Positions 54,703 through 63,374 of a stretch of 64,000 bases of DNA are shown in pieces. The notes under the pieces were generated by a model that was not told where the DNA came from, made no database searches, and saw only the letters and a program-made list of their open reading frames with translations. The stretch's first letter is position 1; each line of letters begins with the position of its first letter. Source of the DNA: Lusitaniella coriacea LEGE 07157 (GTDB lineage: Bacteria > Cyanobacteriota > Cyanobacteriia > Cyanobacteriales > Spirulinaceae). Location: contig NZ_JADEWZ010000004.1 in assembly GCF_015207425.1 (NCBI RefSeq), positions 124,001-188,000 on the forward strand. The letters run 5' to 3'. A program made the position numbers and the translations under genes.

Positions 54703-54705
54703 GGA

Positions 54706-55455
54706 TTAAATCTGTCCCATTCCGCCGTCTATAATTAATTCTGCCCCTAGCATATAGGAAGACTCATCGGAGGCGAGGAAGACAACGGGTTCTGCAATTT
54801 CTTGCGCCGAACCAAATCGTCCTGCGGGAACTTGCTGGATAATAGTTTGTCCGATTTCCTCAACAACCTCTGACGGTAAATCCGAACGTTCGTGGATGGG
54901 TGTTTCAATGGGTCCTGGAGAAATGGCATTGACGCGAATTCCACGCTCGACAAGTTCTGCTGCTAACGTGCGAGTTAACGAGCGAACAGCAGCTTTACTG
55001 GCGGAATAGGCACTCATTCCCGGCATTCCCAGAGTACTTGCAATAGAAGTAGTGAAAATGACGGAAGCGCCTTGACGCAGGAGGGGAAGCGCTCTTTGTA
55101 CGGTAAAAAAGGCTCCTTTGACATTAATATCAAAAATTCGATCGAAGAACTCCTCAGTTATGGTTTCAATGGGTTGAGCTGGGGCAATTCCGGCGTTGAC
55201 GAATAAAATATCTAAGCCGCCAAACTGTTCCTTAGCCGTCTCGAAGAGGCGTTCTAGGTCTTGTTCATTGATGACATCCCCTTGAACCGAGATAGCTCCT
55301 TCTCCTAATTCTTCTACGGCTTTGTCTAAAGTCGCGCGATCGCGCCCAAAGATAATAACCCTTGCTCCTTCTCGAATGAAAGCTTTTGCTGTTTCCAAAC
55401 CAATTCCGCTATTTCCCCCGGTAATGACAGCAGCTTTTCCTGCAAGACGTGCCAT
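54706..55455 (-). CDS. SDR-family oxidoreductase
   Basis: 249-residue classical short-chain dehydrogenase. The NAD(P) motif TGGNSGIG is at the N-terminus, the Asn of VNAGIAP is in place, and the catalytic Ser and YSASK (SAYSASKAAVRS) are present with the usual spacing. The C-terminus (DESSYMLGAELIIDGGMGQI) is the common SDR ending. GGGAGATTTTAAA precedes the ATG at 55455; an ATG at 55470 is possible. The substrate is unknown. ndhD lies 38 bp upstream on the same strand, so the two may be co-transcribed. Confidence 0.92.
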   Translation of the reverse strand: MARLAGKAAVITGGNSGIGLETAKAFIREGARVIIFGRDRATLDKAVEELGEGAISVQGDVINEQDLERLFETAKEQFGGLDILFVNAGIAPAQPIETITEEFFDRIFDINVKGAFFTVQRALPLLRQGASVIFTTSIASTLGMPGMSAYSASKAAVRSLTRTLAAELVERGIRVNAISPGPIETPIHERSDLPSEVVEEIGQTIIQQVPAGRFGSAQEIAEPVVFLASDESSYMLGAELIIDGGMGQI

Positions 55456-55493
55456 TTTAAAATCTCCCATAGAACAGTAAAGGGTAAATATTC

Positions 55494-57200
55494 CTATTGA
55501 AATACATTTAAATCTAAGTCATCAATAGTTCCAGATAGCAAAGGTTGAATATCAAGTAGATCCGTCCCCACAGTTTTATTTTGTTGGACATTGACATAAG
55601 CATGGACAGCTTCCCCGTTGATCGCCACAGTTGTAGTGTCATAAGCTTGCATGGCAAATTTGGGATAACAGCCAAGACCAATAATCAACACCAAGAAACT
55701 CAAGGCGATCGCCACCTCACGAGGACGAGCATCTAGAAACTCAGCCTCTCCCGGTAAAACACAACTCGTCCCAAAGCAAACTGCCGCTTGGTTAAAAATA
55801 AAGTCTTCTCTTAACTCTGGATCGGTGAGATCGCAAACCGGGACTTCCTTAGATCCGTAAAAAGAACCATGGAATACTTCCCTTACCATCGATAGCAAAT
55901 AAATCGGAGTGAGAATAACACCCACCGAACCCAAGAAGACAATGACTATCCGGAAAGCCGGACTGTAGAACTGACTGGTGGCAATGCCGATAAATACAGT
56001 CACTTCACTGGCAAAGCCACTCATTCCTGGCAAGGCAACAGAAGCCATCGCCCCAACAGTATAAAGGGCAAAGATTTTCGGCATAAACATCCCAATGCTG
56101 CCCATGTCTTTCATTGTCATAGTTTGGGTGCGATCGTAAGTTACGCCAGTGAGGAAGAATAGCACAGAAGCAATTAAACCGTGGGAAAGCATTTGTAACA
56201 TTGCTCCATTAATGCCAATCTCGGTGAAAGAAGCAATGCCAATTAAGACAAAACCCATGTGGGAAACTGACGAATAAGCGAGTCGCCGTTTCATGTTGGT
56301 TTGAGCAAAGGAAGCTAAAGCACCGTAAACAATATTAACCACTCCCAGGGTGACTAATACTGGGGCAAAGTAAATGTGTGCGTCGGGCAGCAGTCCCATA
56401 TTGAAGCGTATTAACCCATAAGCGCCCATTTTCAGCAAAACTCCCGCCAAAATCATTGAAACTGGGGCAGATGCTTCTCCGTGAGCGTCTGGTAGCCAAG
56501 TATGAAAGGGCAAAGCGGCGAGTTTAACGCCGAAGGCAAAGAGTAGTCCGGCATAGAGGGGAAGTTCCCAGGCTAGGGGAAAGTCTTTTAGTCCTAGTTG
56601 GGCGATGTCAAAGTCGATCGGGCCGGGACCATAAAAGGCCATCGCCAGGGCGGCAACTAGGATAAAAATAGAGGCTGCCGCAGTATAGAGCAGAAATTTC
56701 ATCGCTGCATATTGCCGTTTGGGGCCGCCCCAAATGCAAACCAGTAGATAGACCGGGACGAGTTCGAGTTCCCACATGATGAAGAACATCAGCAGGTCTT
56801 GGGCGATGAATACTCCAACTTGCGCGGCGTACAAAACTAACATGAGGAAGTAGAACATCCTCGGTTTGCGATCGAGTTGCCATGCGGAGAGTAGGGAAAG
56901 GGTGGTGACAAGTCCCGCTAGGAGTACCAAGGGCATGGAGATGCCATCAACGGAAACTGCCCAACTGATGCCGAGTTGGGGGATCCAGTTAAATTTTTCA
57001 ACGATTTGAAAGGTAGCGATTTGCGGGTCGTATTTTTGCCAGAAGAGGACGCACATTAGCACCAAGTCGGCGATCGCGACGCTTAAAGCATACCAACGGA
57101 GAACTTTTCCGTCGCGATCGGGAATGATAGGCACTAATAGTGCTGCCACTAAGGGTAAGGCAAATGTTGTGGTTAACCAGGGAAATGAATCAGCAAGCAT
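55494..57200 (-). CDS. ndhD: NAD(P)H-quinone oxidoreductase subunit 4 (NdhD)
   Basis: Membrane proton-pumping antiporter-like subunit of the NDH-1 complex, which feeds cyclic electron flow, respiration or CO2 uptake depending on the paralogue. The 568-residue product has about 14 TM segments, the conserved [20 protein letters not shown] helix, the Lys of the [20 protein letters not shown] helix and [13 protein letters not shown]. The product is longer than the roughly 525-530 residues of typical NdhD1 (recalled). A hydrophilic Cys-containing loop ([16 protein letters not shown], then [16 protein letters not shown]) sits before the last helices. ndhF is not adjacent. Which NdhD paralogue it is cannot be settled here. 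Confidence 0.93.
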   Translation of the reverse strand: MLADSFPWLTTTFALPLVAALLVPIIPDRDGKVLRWYALSVAIADLVLMCVLFWQKYDPQIATFQIVEKFNWIPQLGISWAVSVDGISMPLVLLAGLVTTLSLLSAWQLDRKPRMFYFLMLVLYAAQVGVFIAQDLLMFFIMWELELVPVYLLVCIWGGPKRQYAAMKFLLYTAAASIFILVAALAMAFYGPGPIDFDIAQLGLKDFPLAWELPLYAGLLFAFGVKLAALPFHTWLPDAHGEASAPVSMILAGVLLKMGAYGLIRFNMGLLPDAHIYFAPVLVTLGVVNIVYGALASFAQTNMKRRLAYSSVSHMGFVLIGIASFTEIGINGAMLQMLSHGLIASVLFFLTGVTYDRTQTMTMKDMGSIGMFMPKIFALYTVGAMASVALPGMSGFASEVTVFIGIATSQFYSPAFRIVIVFLGSVGVILTPIYLLSMVREVFHGSFYGSKEVPVCDLTDPELREDFIFNQAAVCFGTSCVLPGEAEFLDARPREVAIALSFLVLIIGLGCYPKFAMQAYDTTTVAINGEAVHAYVNVQQNKTVGTDLLDIQPLLSGTIDDLDLNVFQ

Positions 57201-57483
57201 TGCAACGAGCGCTGAACCCAGAAACGGGCTAGTGAAAGAACTGTGAGATTATTATCCCTGTTTTTCACTGTTTATTTGATTTTTTCTTGAGTGGGACTTT
57301 TTTTTAACGGCACGCGATCGCGGGATGTAGGAATTTTTTGAGAGAGTGCGCGATCGCGCCCCGCCTGTTTTCATCTCTTATGATTCTCTGGGAATGCGCG
57401 ATCGCGACTCCCCCAGTATCATGGAAAAAGATCGCCACTCTACGGAGCAAATTCGACACTTCAACGGTATGGATAAACAGCCC

Positions 57484-59292
57484 ATGTCTAACGCTGACAA
57501 CAACGAACCCCTTCGCCTTCCTCGCACCAGCGAGTCCGAAACCTTAAAACAAATCCGCCACACCACCTCCCACGTCATGGCGATGGCGGTGCAAAAGCTG
57601 TTTCCCAAAGCACAAGTAACGATTGGTCCGTGGACGGAAAGCGGATTTTATTATGACTTTGATAATCCCGAATCCTTCACCGAAAAAGACTTAAAAGCCA
57701 TCAAAAAAGAGATGGACAAGATTATCAAAAAGAAATTTCCGGTGATTCGGGAAGAAGTCACTCGCGAGGAAGCCGAACGTCGCATTAAAGAACTTGGCGA
57801 ACCCTACAAGCTGGAAATTCTCGAAGGACTTCAAGAACCGATTACCCTCTACCACCTCGGCGAAGCGTGGTGGGATTTGTGCGCGGGACCCCATTTGGAA
57901 AGTACCGCAGAATTGAACCCCAAAGCGATCGCGCTGGAAATGGTTGCAGGCGCATACTGGCGCGGCGACGAGAACAAAGCGCAATTGCAACGCATCTATG
58001 GGACGGCGTGGGAAACTCCCGAACAACTCGTTGAATACAAGCGACGCAAAGCGGAGGCGCTAAAGCGGGATCACCGCAAGTTAGGTAAAGAACTGGGTTT
58101 ATTTATCTTCTCCGATCCCGTGGGCCCTGGATTGCCCCTCTGGACTCCCAAAGGTACGATTTTGCGTTCGACCCTCGAAGACTACCTCAAACAAGAACAG
58201 ATCGCGCGAGGCTATCTCCCCGTGGTCACGCCGCACATTGCTAGAGTGGATCTTTTCAAAGTTTCCGGACATTGGCAGAACTATAAAGAAGATATGTTCC
58301 CGATGATGGCGGAAAATGAGGAAGAAGCGGCAATTGAGCGAGGATTTGTCCTCAAACCAATGAACTGTCCCTTCCACATCCAAATTTATAAGAGCGAGTT
58401 GCGTTCCTATCGGGATTTACCCCTGCGCCTTGCGGAATTTGGCACGGTGTATCGTTACGAACAGTCTGGAGAGTTGGGGGGATTGACGCGGGTACGCGGC
58501 TTTACCGTAGATGATTCGCACCTGTTTGTCACCCCAGAACAACTGGATGATGAATTTCTCAAGGTAGTGGATTTAATTTTGTCGGTGTTTAAGGCGTTGC
58601 AGTTGAAGAATTTCAAGGCGCGTTTGAGTTTCCGGGATCCTGAATCCGATAAATATATTGGTTCCGATGAAGCTTGGGATAAAGCCGAAAATGCGATTCG
58701 TCGCGCCGTCCAGCATTTGGGGATGGATTACTTTGAAGCGACTGGAGAGGCGGCATTTTATGGCCCTAAACTCGATTTTATCTTCCAGGACATTCTGGAT
58801 CGCGAATGGCAATTGGGAACGGTTCAGGTGGACTACATTCTTCCCGAACGGTTTGAATTGGAATATGTGGCTGAGGATGGTTCCCGCCAGCGTCCCATCA
58901 TGATTCACCGCGCGCCCTTCGGCTCTCTGGAGCGATTGATCGGGATTTTGATTGAAGAATATGCCGGGGATTTCCCCCTATGGTTAGCACCCATTCAAAC
59001 GCGATTGCTCTGCGTTAGCGATGAGTTTATGGGTTATGCCGAGGAAGTGGTTGCCAAGTTAAAAGGTGCGGGAATTCGCGCTGAAGTGGATCGCAGTGGG
59101 GAACGGCTGGGCAAACTGATTCGCAATGCAGAGAAGTCAAAAATACCCGTTATGGCGGTTGTAGGAGGGAAGGAGGTGGAAAACAACAGCCTGAGCGTTC
59201 GCACCCGTGCAGAAGGAGATTTAGGTTCAATCGCAGTTGAGGAGGTTCTCGAACGGTTGAAGACAGCCAATACTTCCCGCACGAATTTTTAG
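57484..59292 (+). CDS. thrS: Threonyl-tRNA synthetase
   Basis: Class II synthetase for tRNA-Thr. 602 residues from ATG 57484; the frame is open to 57346, with ATGs at 57421 and 57469 as alternatives, but the upstream 46 codons overlap HIP1-rich sequence and do not look conserved. The N-terminal TGS domain is missing, the normal state in cyanobacteria. The editing domain shows HTTSHVMAMAV and DLCAGPHLEST; the catalytic core has motif 2 RLAEFGTVYRYEQSGELGGL with RVRGFTVDDSH, motif 3 IMIHRAPFGSLERLIGILIE, and the anticodon domain at the end. Confidence 0.94.
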   Translation: MSNADNNEPLRLPRTSESETLKQIRHTTSHVMAMAVQKLFPKAQVTIGPWTESGFYYDFDNPESFTEKDLKAIKKEMDKIIKKKFPVIREEVTREEAERRIKELGEPYKLEILEGLQEPITLYHLGEAWWDLCAGPHLESTAELNPKAIALEMVAGAYWRGDENKAQLQRIYGTAWETPEQLVEYKRRKAEALKRDHRKLGKELGLFIFSDPVGPGLPLWTPKGTILRSTLEDYLKQEQIARGYLPVVTPHIARVDLFKVSGHWQNYKEDMFPMMAENEEEAAIERGFVLKPMNCPFHIQIYKSELRSYRDLPLRLAEFGTVYRYEQSGELGGLTRVRGFTVDDSHLFVTPEQLDDEFLKVVDLILSVFKALQLKNFKARLSFRDPESDKYIGSDEAWDKAENAIRRAVQHLGMDYFEATGEAAFYGPKLDFIFQDILDREWQLGTVQVDYILPERFELEYVAEDGSRQRPIMIHRAPFGSLERLIGILIEEYAGDFPLWLAPIQTRLLCVSDEFMGYAEEVVAKLKGAGIRAEVDRSGERLGKLIRNAEKSKIPVMAVVGGKEVENNSLSVRTRAEGDLGSIAVEEVLERLKTANTSRTNF

Positions 59293-59347
59293 CCTTGGGG
59301 CGTATTGTCAATTTTCAATTGACGGGGAAAGGGGAAGGGGTAAAGGT

Positions 59348-59453
59348 TATAGCGCTATGCCTAAACGTTAGGACATCGCGTAGGGTGGGCAATGCCCACC
59401 AGCTATGGGTTGTGGCTTATGAGATTGTGTAGTCTTAACTTCGTAGCGCTATA
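59348..59453. repeat. Fold-back (MITE-like) element, TATAGC ends, 106 bp
   Basis: Perfect 10-bp terminal inverted repeats TATAGCGCTA (59348-59357) and TAGCGCTATA (59444-59453). The interior has TTAGGACATCG, shared with the 104-bp element at 25680-25783, and a smaller inverted repeat GGTGGGCAATGCCCACC. Confidence 0.75.
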
Positions 59454-59520
59454 AAGGATGACTGTTGGCACTCAATGACAATCCGTCATTTTTTCCTTGA
59501 CAGACCAATAGTCAGCATAG

Positions 59521-59609
59521 GTAGGTTGGGTAGAATGAAATGAAACCCAACATTTGCAAGACTTTTACCTTAGTTTGTTGGGTTTCGCTCGCGCTCAACG
59601 CCAACCTAC
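59521..59609 (+). repeat. Repeat family B (GTAGGTTGG element), full copy
   Basis: 89 bp with perfect 9-bp terminal inverted repeats GTAGGTTGG / CCAACCTAC. The interior contains GAATGAAATGAAACCCAACA and GTTGGGTTTCGCTCGCGCTC, as in 53448-53535. Confidence 0.85.
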
Positions 59610-59729
59610 GAAAGAATGAATTTTTTATCACGCTTTCCATTTTTTGTCCTGTACAAAGGCTATTCCTAAACTTACCGTGTCACGATGCTTTCCCCAATTC
59701 CCAATTTAAATGTGTAGCAGCTTATTAAC

Positions 59730-60932
59730 ATGAGTCGCCAATCCCAACGCCGTCCAAAGACAAAGATTAAACCCAAACCAAAAACGGAAACAAGCAAAAA
59801 TCCCACAAATTCTGCTCTCGAAGTTCAAGAAACAAAACCTACGCAAGAAGATAGTTCTTACGCGCAAAAAACCGATCGAATCAAAGCACTCAGTCAGCTA
59901 ATTAAATCCATCGCGCCGTTTATCTGGATGGTTGTTATTCTAGTTGTTCTGATTCCTTTGATCGGGCAATTTTTGATTTCTACTTCTGCCCCAACAGAAA
60001 ATCAAAAAACAACTCCAGTTCGCCAAGAAACAGTGTTAGTTGCACCTCCTCCAAATTTCAACCAAGTTAATAAAGAAGTTGCTCAAGCCATTATCAAAGC
60101 GCAAAATGGTGCGGAAGTGTTTGCCGCCTATGAGTTGGATCGATGGCTCGACAATTTAACACCCCGCGTTGATAATTTTTTGGATTGGTATTTTGATTAT
60201 TTCACGCAGAAAAAGCTAGAATTCACGATTCCTTTTGTCTGGTTGGGTGCAGCCGCAACCCATCAAATTGCTGAAGATCGCCCTTTGGCAGAACAAGCTG
60301 TCGCGGAAACCTTAACCAAAAATTTTCAAAAGGAATTTACAAAGCGCGTTTTAGTTCCGAAAAATGCGCAAATCATGTTAGAGCGATTAACCGCAGAAAC
60401 CGTTGAATTTCATGTCGCAGAACTGGAAAAAAGCTTAACTCAAGTTCAAGCGAAATATAAAATCCCTCAAGGGGAATGGGAACGCTATCTGAACGATATT
60501 TCCTCAACAATTAACGATACGGAAGGCAACCTTTCCCATCTTTCCCTTAAAGTCTTGGTTGGGGGAGGAGGGTATTTGATTGCTAAACCTCTGATTTTAG
60601 GAGTTGCGGGCAAAATCGGCGCAAAAGTGAGCGCGAAAGTAACGGGAAAAGCCGCCGCTAAACTTGCTTCAAAAACCGGAGGGGCTGTTGCAACAGAATT
60701 TGGTGCGAGTTTGCTCGATCCCATTGTAGGCGTGGGAGTCTTGATTTGGGATGTTTGGGATTATCATCACACTGTGGATGTGGATCGACCGATTTTGCGA
60801 CAGAATATTTTGGATTATTTGAAAGAAGTGAAAAAGTCTTTGTTGAAGAATCCCGATACTGGAATTATGTCAACAATCGATCGATTCGATCGCGAAATCC
60901 TTGAATCTTTAAGATCAACAAATTCAAATTAA
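59730..60932 (+). CDS. Unknown membrane protein with a Gly/Ala-rich hydrophobic region
   Basis: 400 residues. The N-terminus is basic and Pro/Thr/Lys-rich (about 1-60), then one TM helix (FIWMVVILVVLIPLIGQFLI). A long helical region follows (about 110-265). A second hydrophobic stretch VLVGGGGYLIAKPLILGVAG and the repetitive GKIGAKVSAKVTGKAAAKLA lead to a third hydrophobic stretch near SLLDPIVGVGVLIWDVWDYH. I do not recognise the family; the Gly/Ala/Lys-rich helices recall glycine-zipper membrane-inserting segments. Its TAA shares one base with the truB ATG (TAATG). Confidence 0.8.
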   Translation: MSRQSQRRPKTKIKPKPKTETSKNPTNSALEVQETKPTQEDSSYAQKTDRIKALSQLIKSIAPFIWMVVILVVLIPLIGQFLISTSAPTENQKTTPVRQETVLVAPPPNFNQVNKEVAQAIIKAQNGAEVFAAYELDRWLDNLTPRVDNFLDWYFDYFTQKKLEFTIPFVWLGAAATHQIAEDRPLAEQAVAETLTKNFQKEFTKRVLVPKNAQIMLERLTAETVEFHVAELEKSLTQVQAKYKIPQGEWERYLNDISSTINDTEGNLSHLSLKVLVGGGGYLIAKPLILGVAGKIGAKVSAKVTGKAAAKLASKTGGAVATEFGASLLDPIVGVGVLIWDVWDYHHTVDVDRPILRQNILDYLKEVKKSLLKNPDTGIMSTIDRFDREILESLRSTNSN

Positions 60933-61837
60933 TGAATCCTAGCCTTTTCGGTTTTTTAAACTTAAATAAACCTGCGGGTTGGACTTCTCACGATTGCGTT
61001 GCAAAAGTTCGACGATTGTTGAAGATCAAAAAAGTTGGGCATGGCGGAACTCTCGATCCCTTAGCGATAGGCGTTCTACCCATTGCTGTGGGAAAAGCAA
61101 CACGACTGCTTCAATTTTTGCCTGACGAGAAAGTTTATCAAGCAAGAATTCGTTTTGGAGTGCAAACAACAACTGACGATCTCGAAGGAGAGATTATTGA
61201 GACGCAACCTACAGATGGTTTAACCTTCGATCGGGTGCAATCTCCTTTAGAACAATTTGTCGGCAAAATCGAGCAAATCCCCCCCGCCTACAGTGCGATT
61301 CAACAGGATGGGAAACGCTTGTACAAATTAGCAAGGGCGGGCAAAGTTGTAGATGTTCCGCCTCGTTGCGTCGAGGTACATCGTATTGAGGTGTTAGCTT
61401 GGCATCCGGGGGAGTTTCCGGAATTAGAAGTCGCGATCGCGTGTGGGGGAGGAACCTATATCCGCGCGATCGCGCGAGACTGGGGTGCAGCCCTCAACAT
61501 TGGTGGAACTCTCGCCTCCCTCACCCGTACCCACAGTTGCAGTTTAGACCTCTCTGGCAGCCTCACCCTCGAACAACTTGCCACCCAAACCGAAACCAAT
61601 ACTTTTCAACCCATTCAACCCGACGTTCCCCTAGCGCATTTAGCCGAGATCGCTCTTTGCGATAAAGATGCGACACGATGGTGTCAAGGACAGCGTATTA
61701 GTTGCGAGAATCCCATTCCAACTTCCTCCGATTTTTTGCGTATTTATCGCGATGGCGGGCAATTTTTGGGCATCAGTGAATTCATTCAATCAGAGAAAAT
61801 TCTTGAGTTAGTTCCCAAAGTGGTTTTAGTTCCTTGA
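60932..61837 (+). CDS. truB: tRNA pseudouridine(55) synthase
   Basis: Makes pseudouridine-55 in the T-loop of tRNAs. 301 residues with the family signature: FLNLNKPAGWTSHDCVAKVR, the catalytic Asp in GHGGTLDPLAIGVLPIAVGK, QIPPAYSAIQQDGKRLYKLA, and CGGGTYIRAIARDWG. A C-terminal PUA-like segment is included (LCDKDATRWCQGQRI). Its ATG overlaps the TAA of the upstream membrane-protein gene by one base, so translation is probably coupled. Confidence 0.96.
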   Translation: MNPSLFGFLNLNKPAGWTSHDCVAKVRRLLKIKKVGHGGTLDPLAIGVLPIAVGKATRLLQFLPDEKVYQARIRFGVQTTTDDLEGEIIETQPTDGLTFDRVQSPLEQFVGKIEQIPPAYSAIQQDGKRLYKLARAGKVVDVPPRCVEVHRIEVLAWHPGEFPELEVAIACGGGTYIRAIARDWGAALNIGGTLASLTRTHSCSLDLSGSLTLEQLATQTETNTFQPIQPDVPLAHLAEIALCDKDATRWCQGQRISCENPIPTSSDFLRIYRDGGQFLGISEFIQSEKILELVPKVVLVP

Positions 61838-61995
61838 ATATATGAAAAAGCGCGATCGTTCAACAGAAAAATGCCAATCCTTTTTAAAAATAAAAGTTAA
61901 GAAATAACAGCTATCTTTGTCATAATAACCGTGGAATATTGTATGGTTTAAGTATAAATTCGTATAGACTGCCGCGCACCTATCCTCAAATATTC

Positions 61996-63315
61996 ATGAG
62001 TAACCTGACTCAAATCACTGCCCAGTCTACCGTGGGAGATTTACCGCTCAGTGACTTTCAAGTGAGTCCCTCAACATTAGGAGAAGTTGTTGCCCATCAA
62101 TTTAATCGGAGATCGGATATTCCCGGCGTAATTATAACCAATGACTCGCAAGTTTTAGGAATGATTTCCCGGCAAGAATTTAACAAGCAAATGGAAAATT
62201 CCAAACGCCGAACGCGATTTCTTCATTGTTCGATTAAGCATTTTCTCAGTACTCAACAAGAGCCGATTGGTTTTTTACAACTTTCCGACACGGAAAAAAT
62301 TGATATTGCTATACGCAAAGCATTGAGTCGCCCCAGCAATAAAATTTACGATCCAATCGCGATCGCTTTTAACGATCCGAGTTTGCCTGACTTTAAAGCA
62401 TTTTTTCTACTTGATTTTCAGACGCTTCTATTAGCACAGTCTCAATTAATGGGATCTCTCAATCAAGAAGTCGATCGGCAACGATTGGAAATGAAAAATT
62501 GCGTCCAAAAATTCCATCAAAAGCAGCGCAAAATCAGAGAATATAAAAAGCTTCTTGAAATTCAGAAGACAATGATTCAAGAACGAAATCTTCTTTTAGA
62601 GACTCAACAAATCGAACTGCTCGAACAAGCAAAAGAAATTTCTCAATTCAATCTGCGATTGATCAGAATCCGCAAACTTCTTACCGGAGATGGTAAAAAT
62701 TCTTTTTCTAAAATCTTCTCTGGAGTCAATTCAATTTGCCAAACTACCACGCAAGTTATTGGAATTGGTCGATCTTTAAGTCACGAATTAAAAACCATTC
62801 GAGAAACTTCAAAACTCATTGAGGAAGTGAGCCGCCAAGTCAAACATTTAGCCGTTCAAGCGGTAATTGTTGCCAATCATGCAAGTAGTGAATTAAGTGG
62901 TTTTAGTCCAATTGCATCTGAAATTGGAAAATTAGTCGGGCAAACTTTTGAAGCGGCGGGAAAAACCCAACACGTTGCAGATCGCTTCCGCGCGCGTCTT
63001 GAAGAATTGACTGAATCGGCTTATACCGGAACGACGGTAGCAAGGTCTTTGGTGGGTGAGATCGAACGTTCGGAGAATGTATTATCTGAATTAGAACGAC
63101 TCGTGCAATTAGAAAGAAGTGCGATGATTCCAGAGATTGGTGAAGAATCAGAAGAAGAGATAAACTCCTTAGAAAAGCGCAAGACTTTAGTGAGAAAAAT
63201 TGCTCAGGCAGAAACAACGCTTTCGGAATTAAAACGATCGGTCAGACGCAATCAACCGGACTCTTTAATTGAGAAAATTCGGCGAACTTTGAAGCATCAT
63301 AAACAATATGAATAG
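61996..63315 (+). CDS. Soluble signalling protein: CBS-like domain plus MCP-like helical region
   Basis: 439 residues from ATG 61996 (MSNLTQITAQ; ATG 61939 is an alternative). Residues about 20-160 resemble a CBS pair (VSPSTLGEVVAHQFNRRSDI, GVIITNDSQVLGMISRQEF, KAFFLLDFQTLLLAQ). A long coiled coil follows, then EEVSRQVKHLAVQAVIVANH and GFSPIASEIGKLVGQTFEAA, equivalent to the chemoreceptor signalling hairpin (IANQTNLLALNAAIEAARAG and FAVVADEVRKLA in classical MCPs). It has no TM segment and is divergent from the usual signalling tip, so coupling to CheA/CheW is uncertain. A second coiled coil closes the protein. Confidence 0.75.
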   Translation: MSNLTQITAQSTVGDLPLSDFQVSPSTLGEVVAHQFNRRSDIPGVIITNDSQVLGMISRQEFNKQMENSKRRTRFLHCSIKHFLSTQQEPIGFLQLSDTEKIDIAIRKALSRPSNKIYDPIAIAFNDPSLPDFKAFFLLDFQTLLLAQSQLMGSLNQEVDRQRLEMKNCVQKFHQKQRKIREYKKLLEIQKTMIQERNLLLETQQIELLEQAKEISQFNLRLIRIRKLLTGDGKNSFSKIFSGVNSICQTTTQVIGIGRSLSHELKTIRETSKLIEEVSRQVKHLAVQAVIVANHASSELSGFSPIASEIGKLVGQTFEAAGKTQHVADRFRARLEELTESAYTGTTVARSLVGEIERSENVLSELERLVQLERSAMIPEIGEESEEEINSLEKRKTLVRKIAQAETTLSELKRSVRRNQPDSLIEKIRRTLKHHKQYE

Positions 63316-63374
63316 CGAGCTGTCAATTTTGAATTGACGGAAAAGGGTTAAGTATTCAGCTTTTGAAAATGTTA

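Larger units (their letters stand above)
59293..59729. other. Repeat-filled spacer thrS / unknown membrane protein
   Basis: 437 bp made largely of repeats: a TATAGC fold-back element at 59348-59453, a family B element at 59521-59609, and its 18-bp companion CATTTTTTGTCCTGTACA at 59638-59655. No gene seen. Confidence 0.7.

Noticed and set aside
57346-57483. Extended N-terminus of ThrS
   Set aside because: The extra 46 codons are HIP1-rich and unlike ThrS N-termini; the TGS domain is genuinely absent in the cyanobacterial family, so no truncation needs explaining.
59540-59728. 62-codon frame after thrS
   Set aside because: Most of it is the family B repeat and its companion 18-mer.
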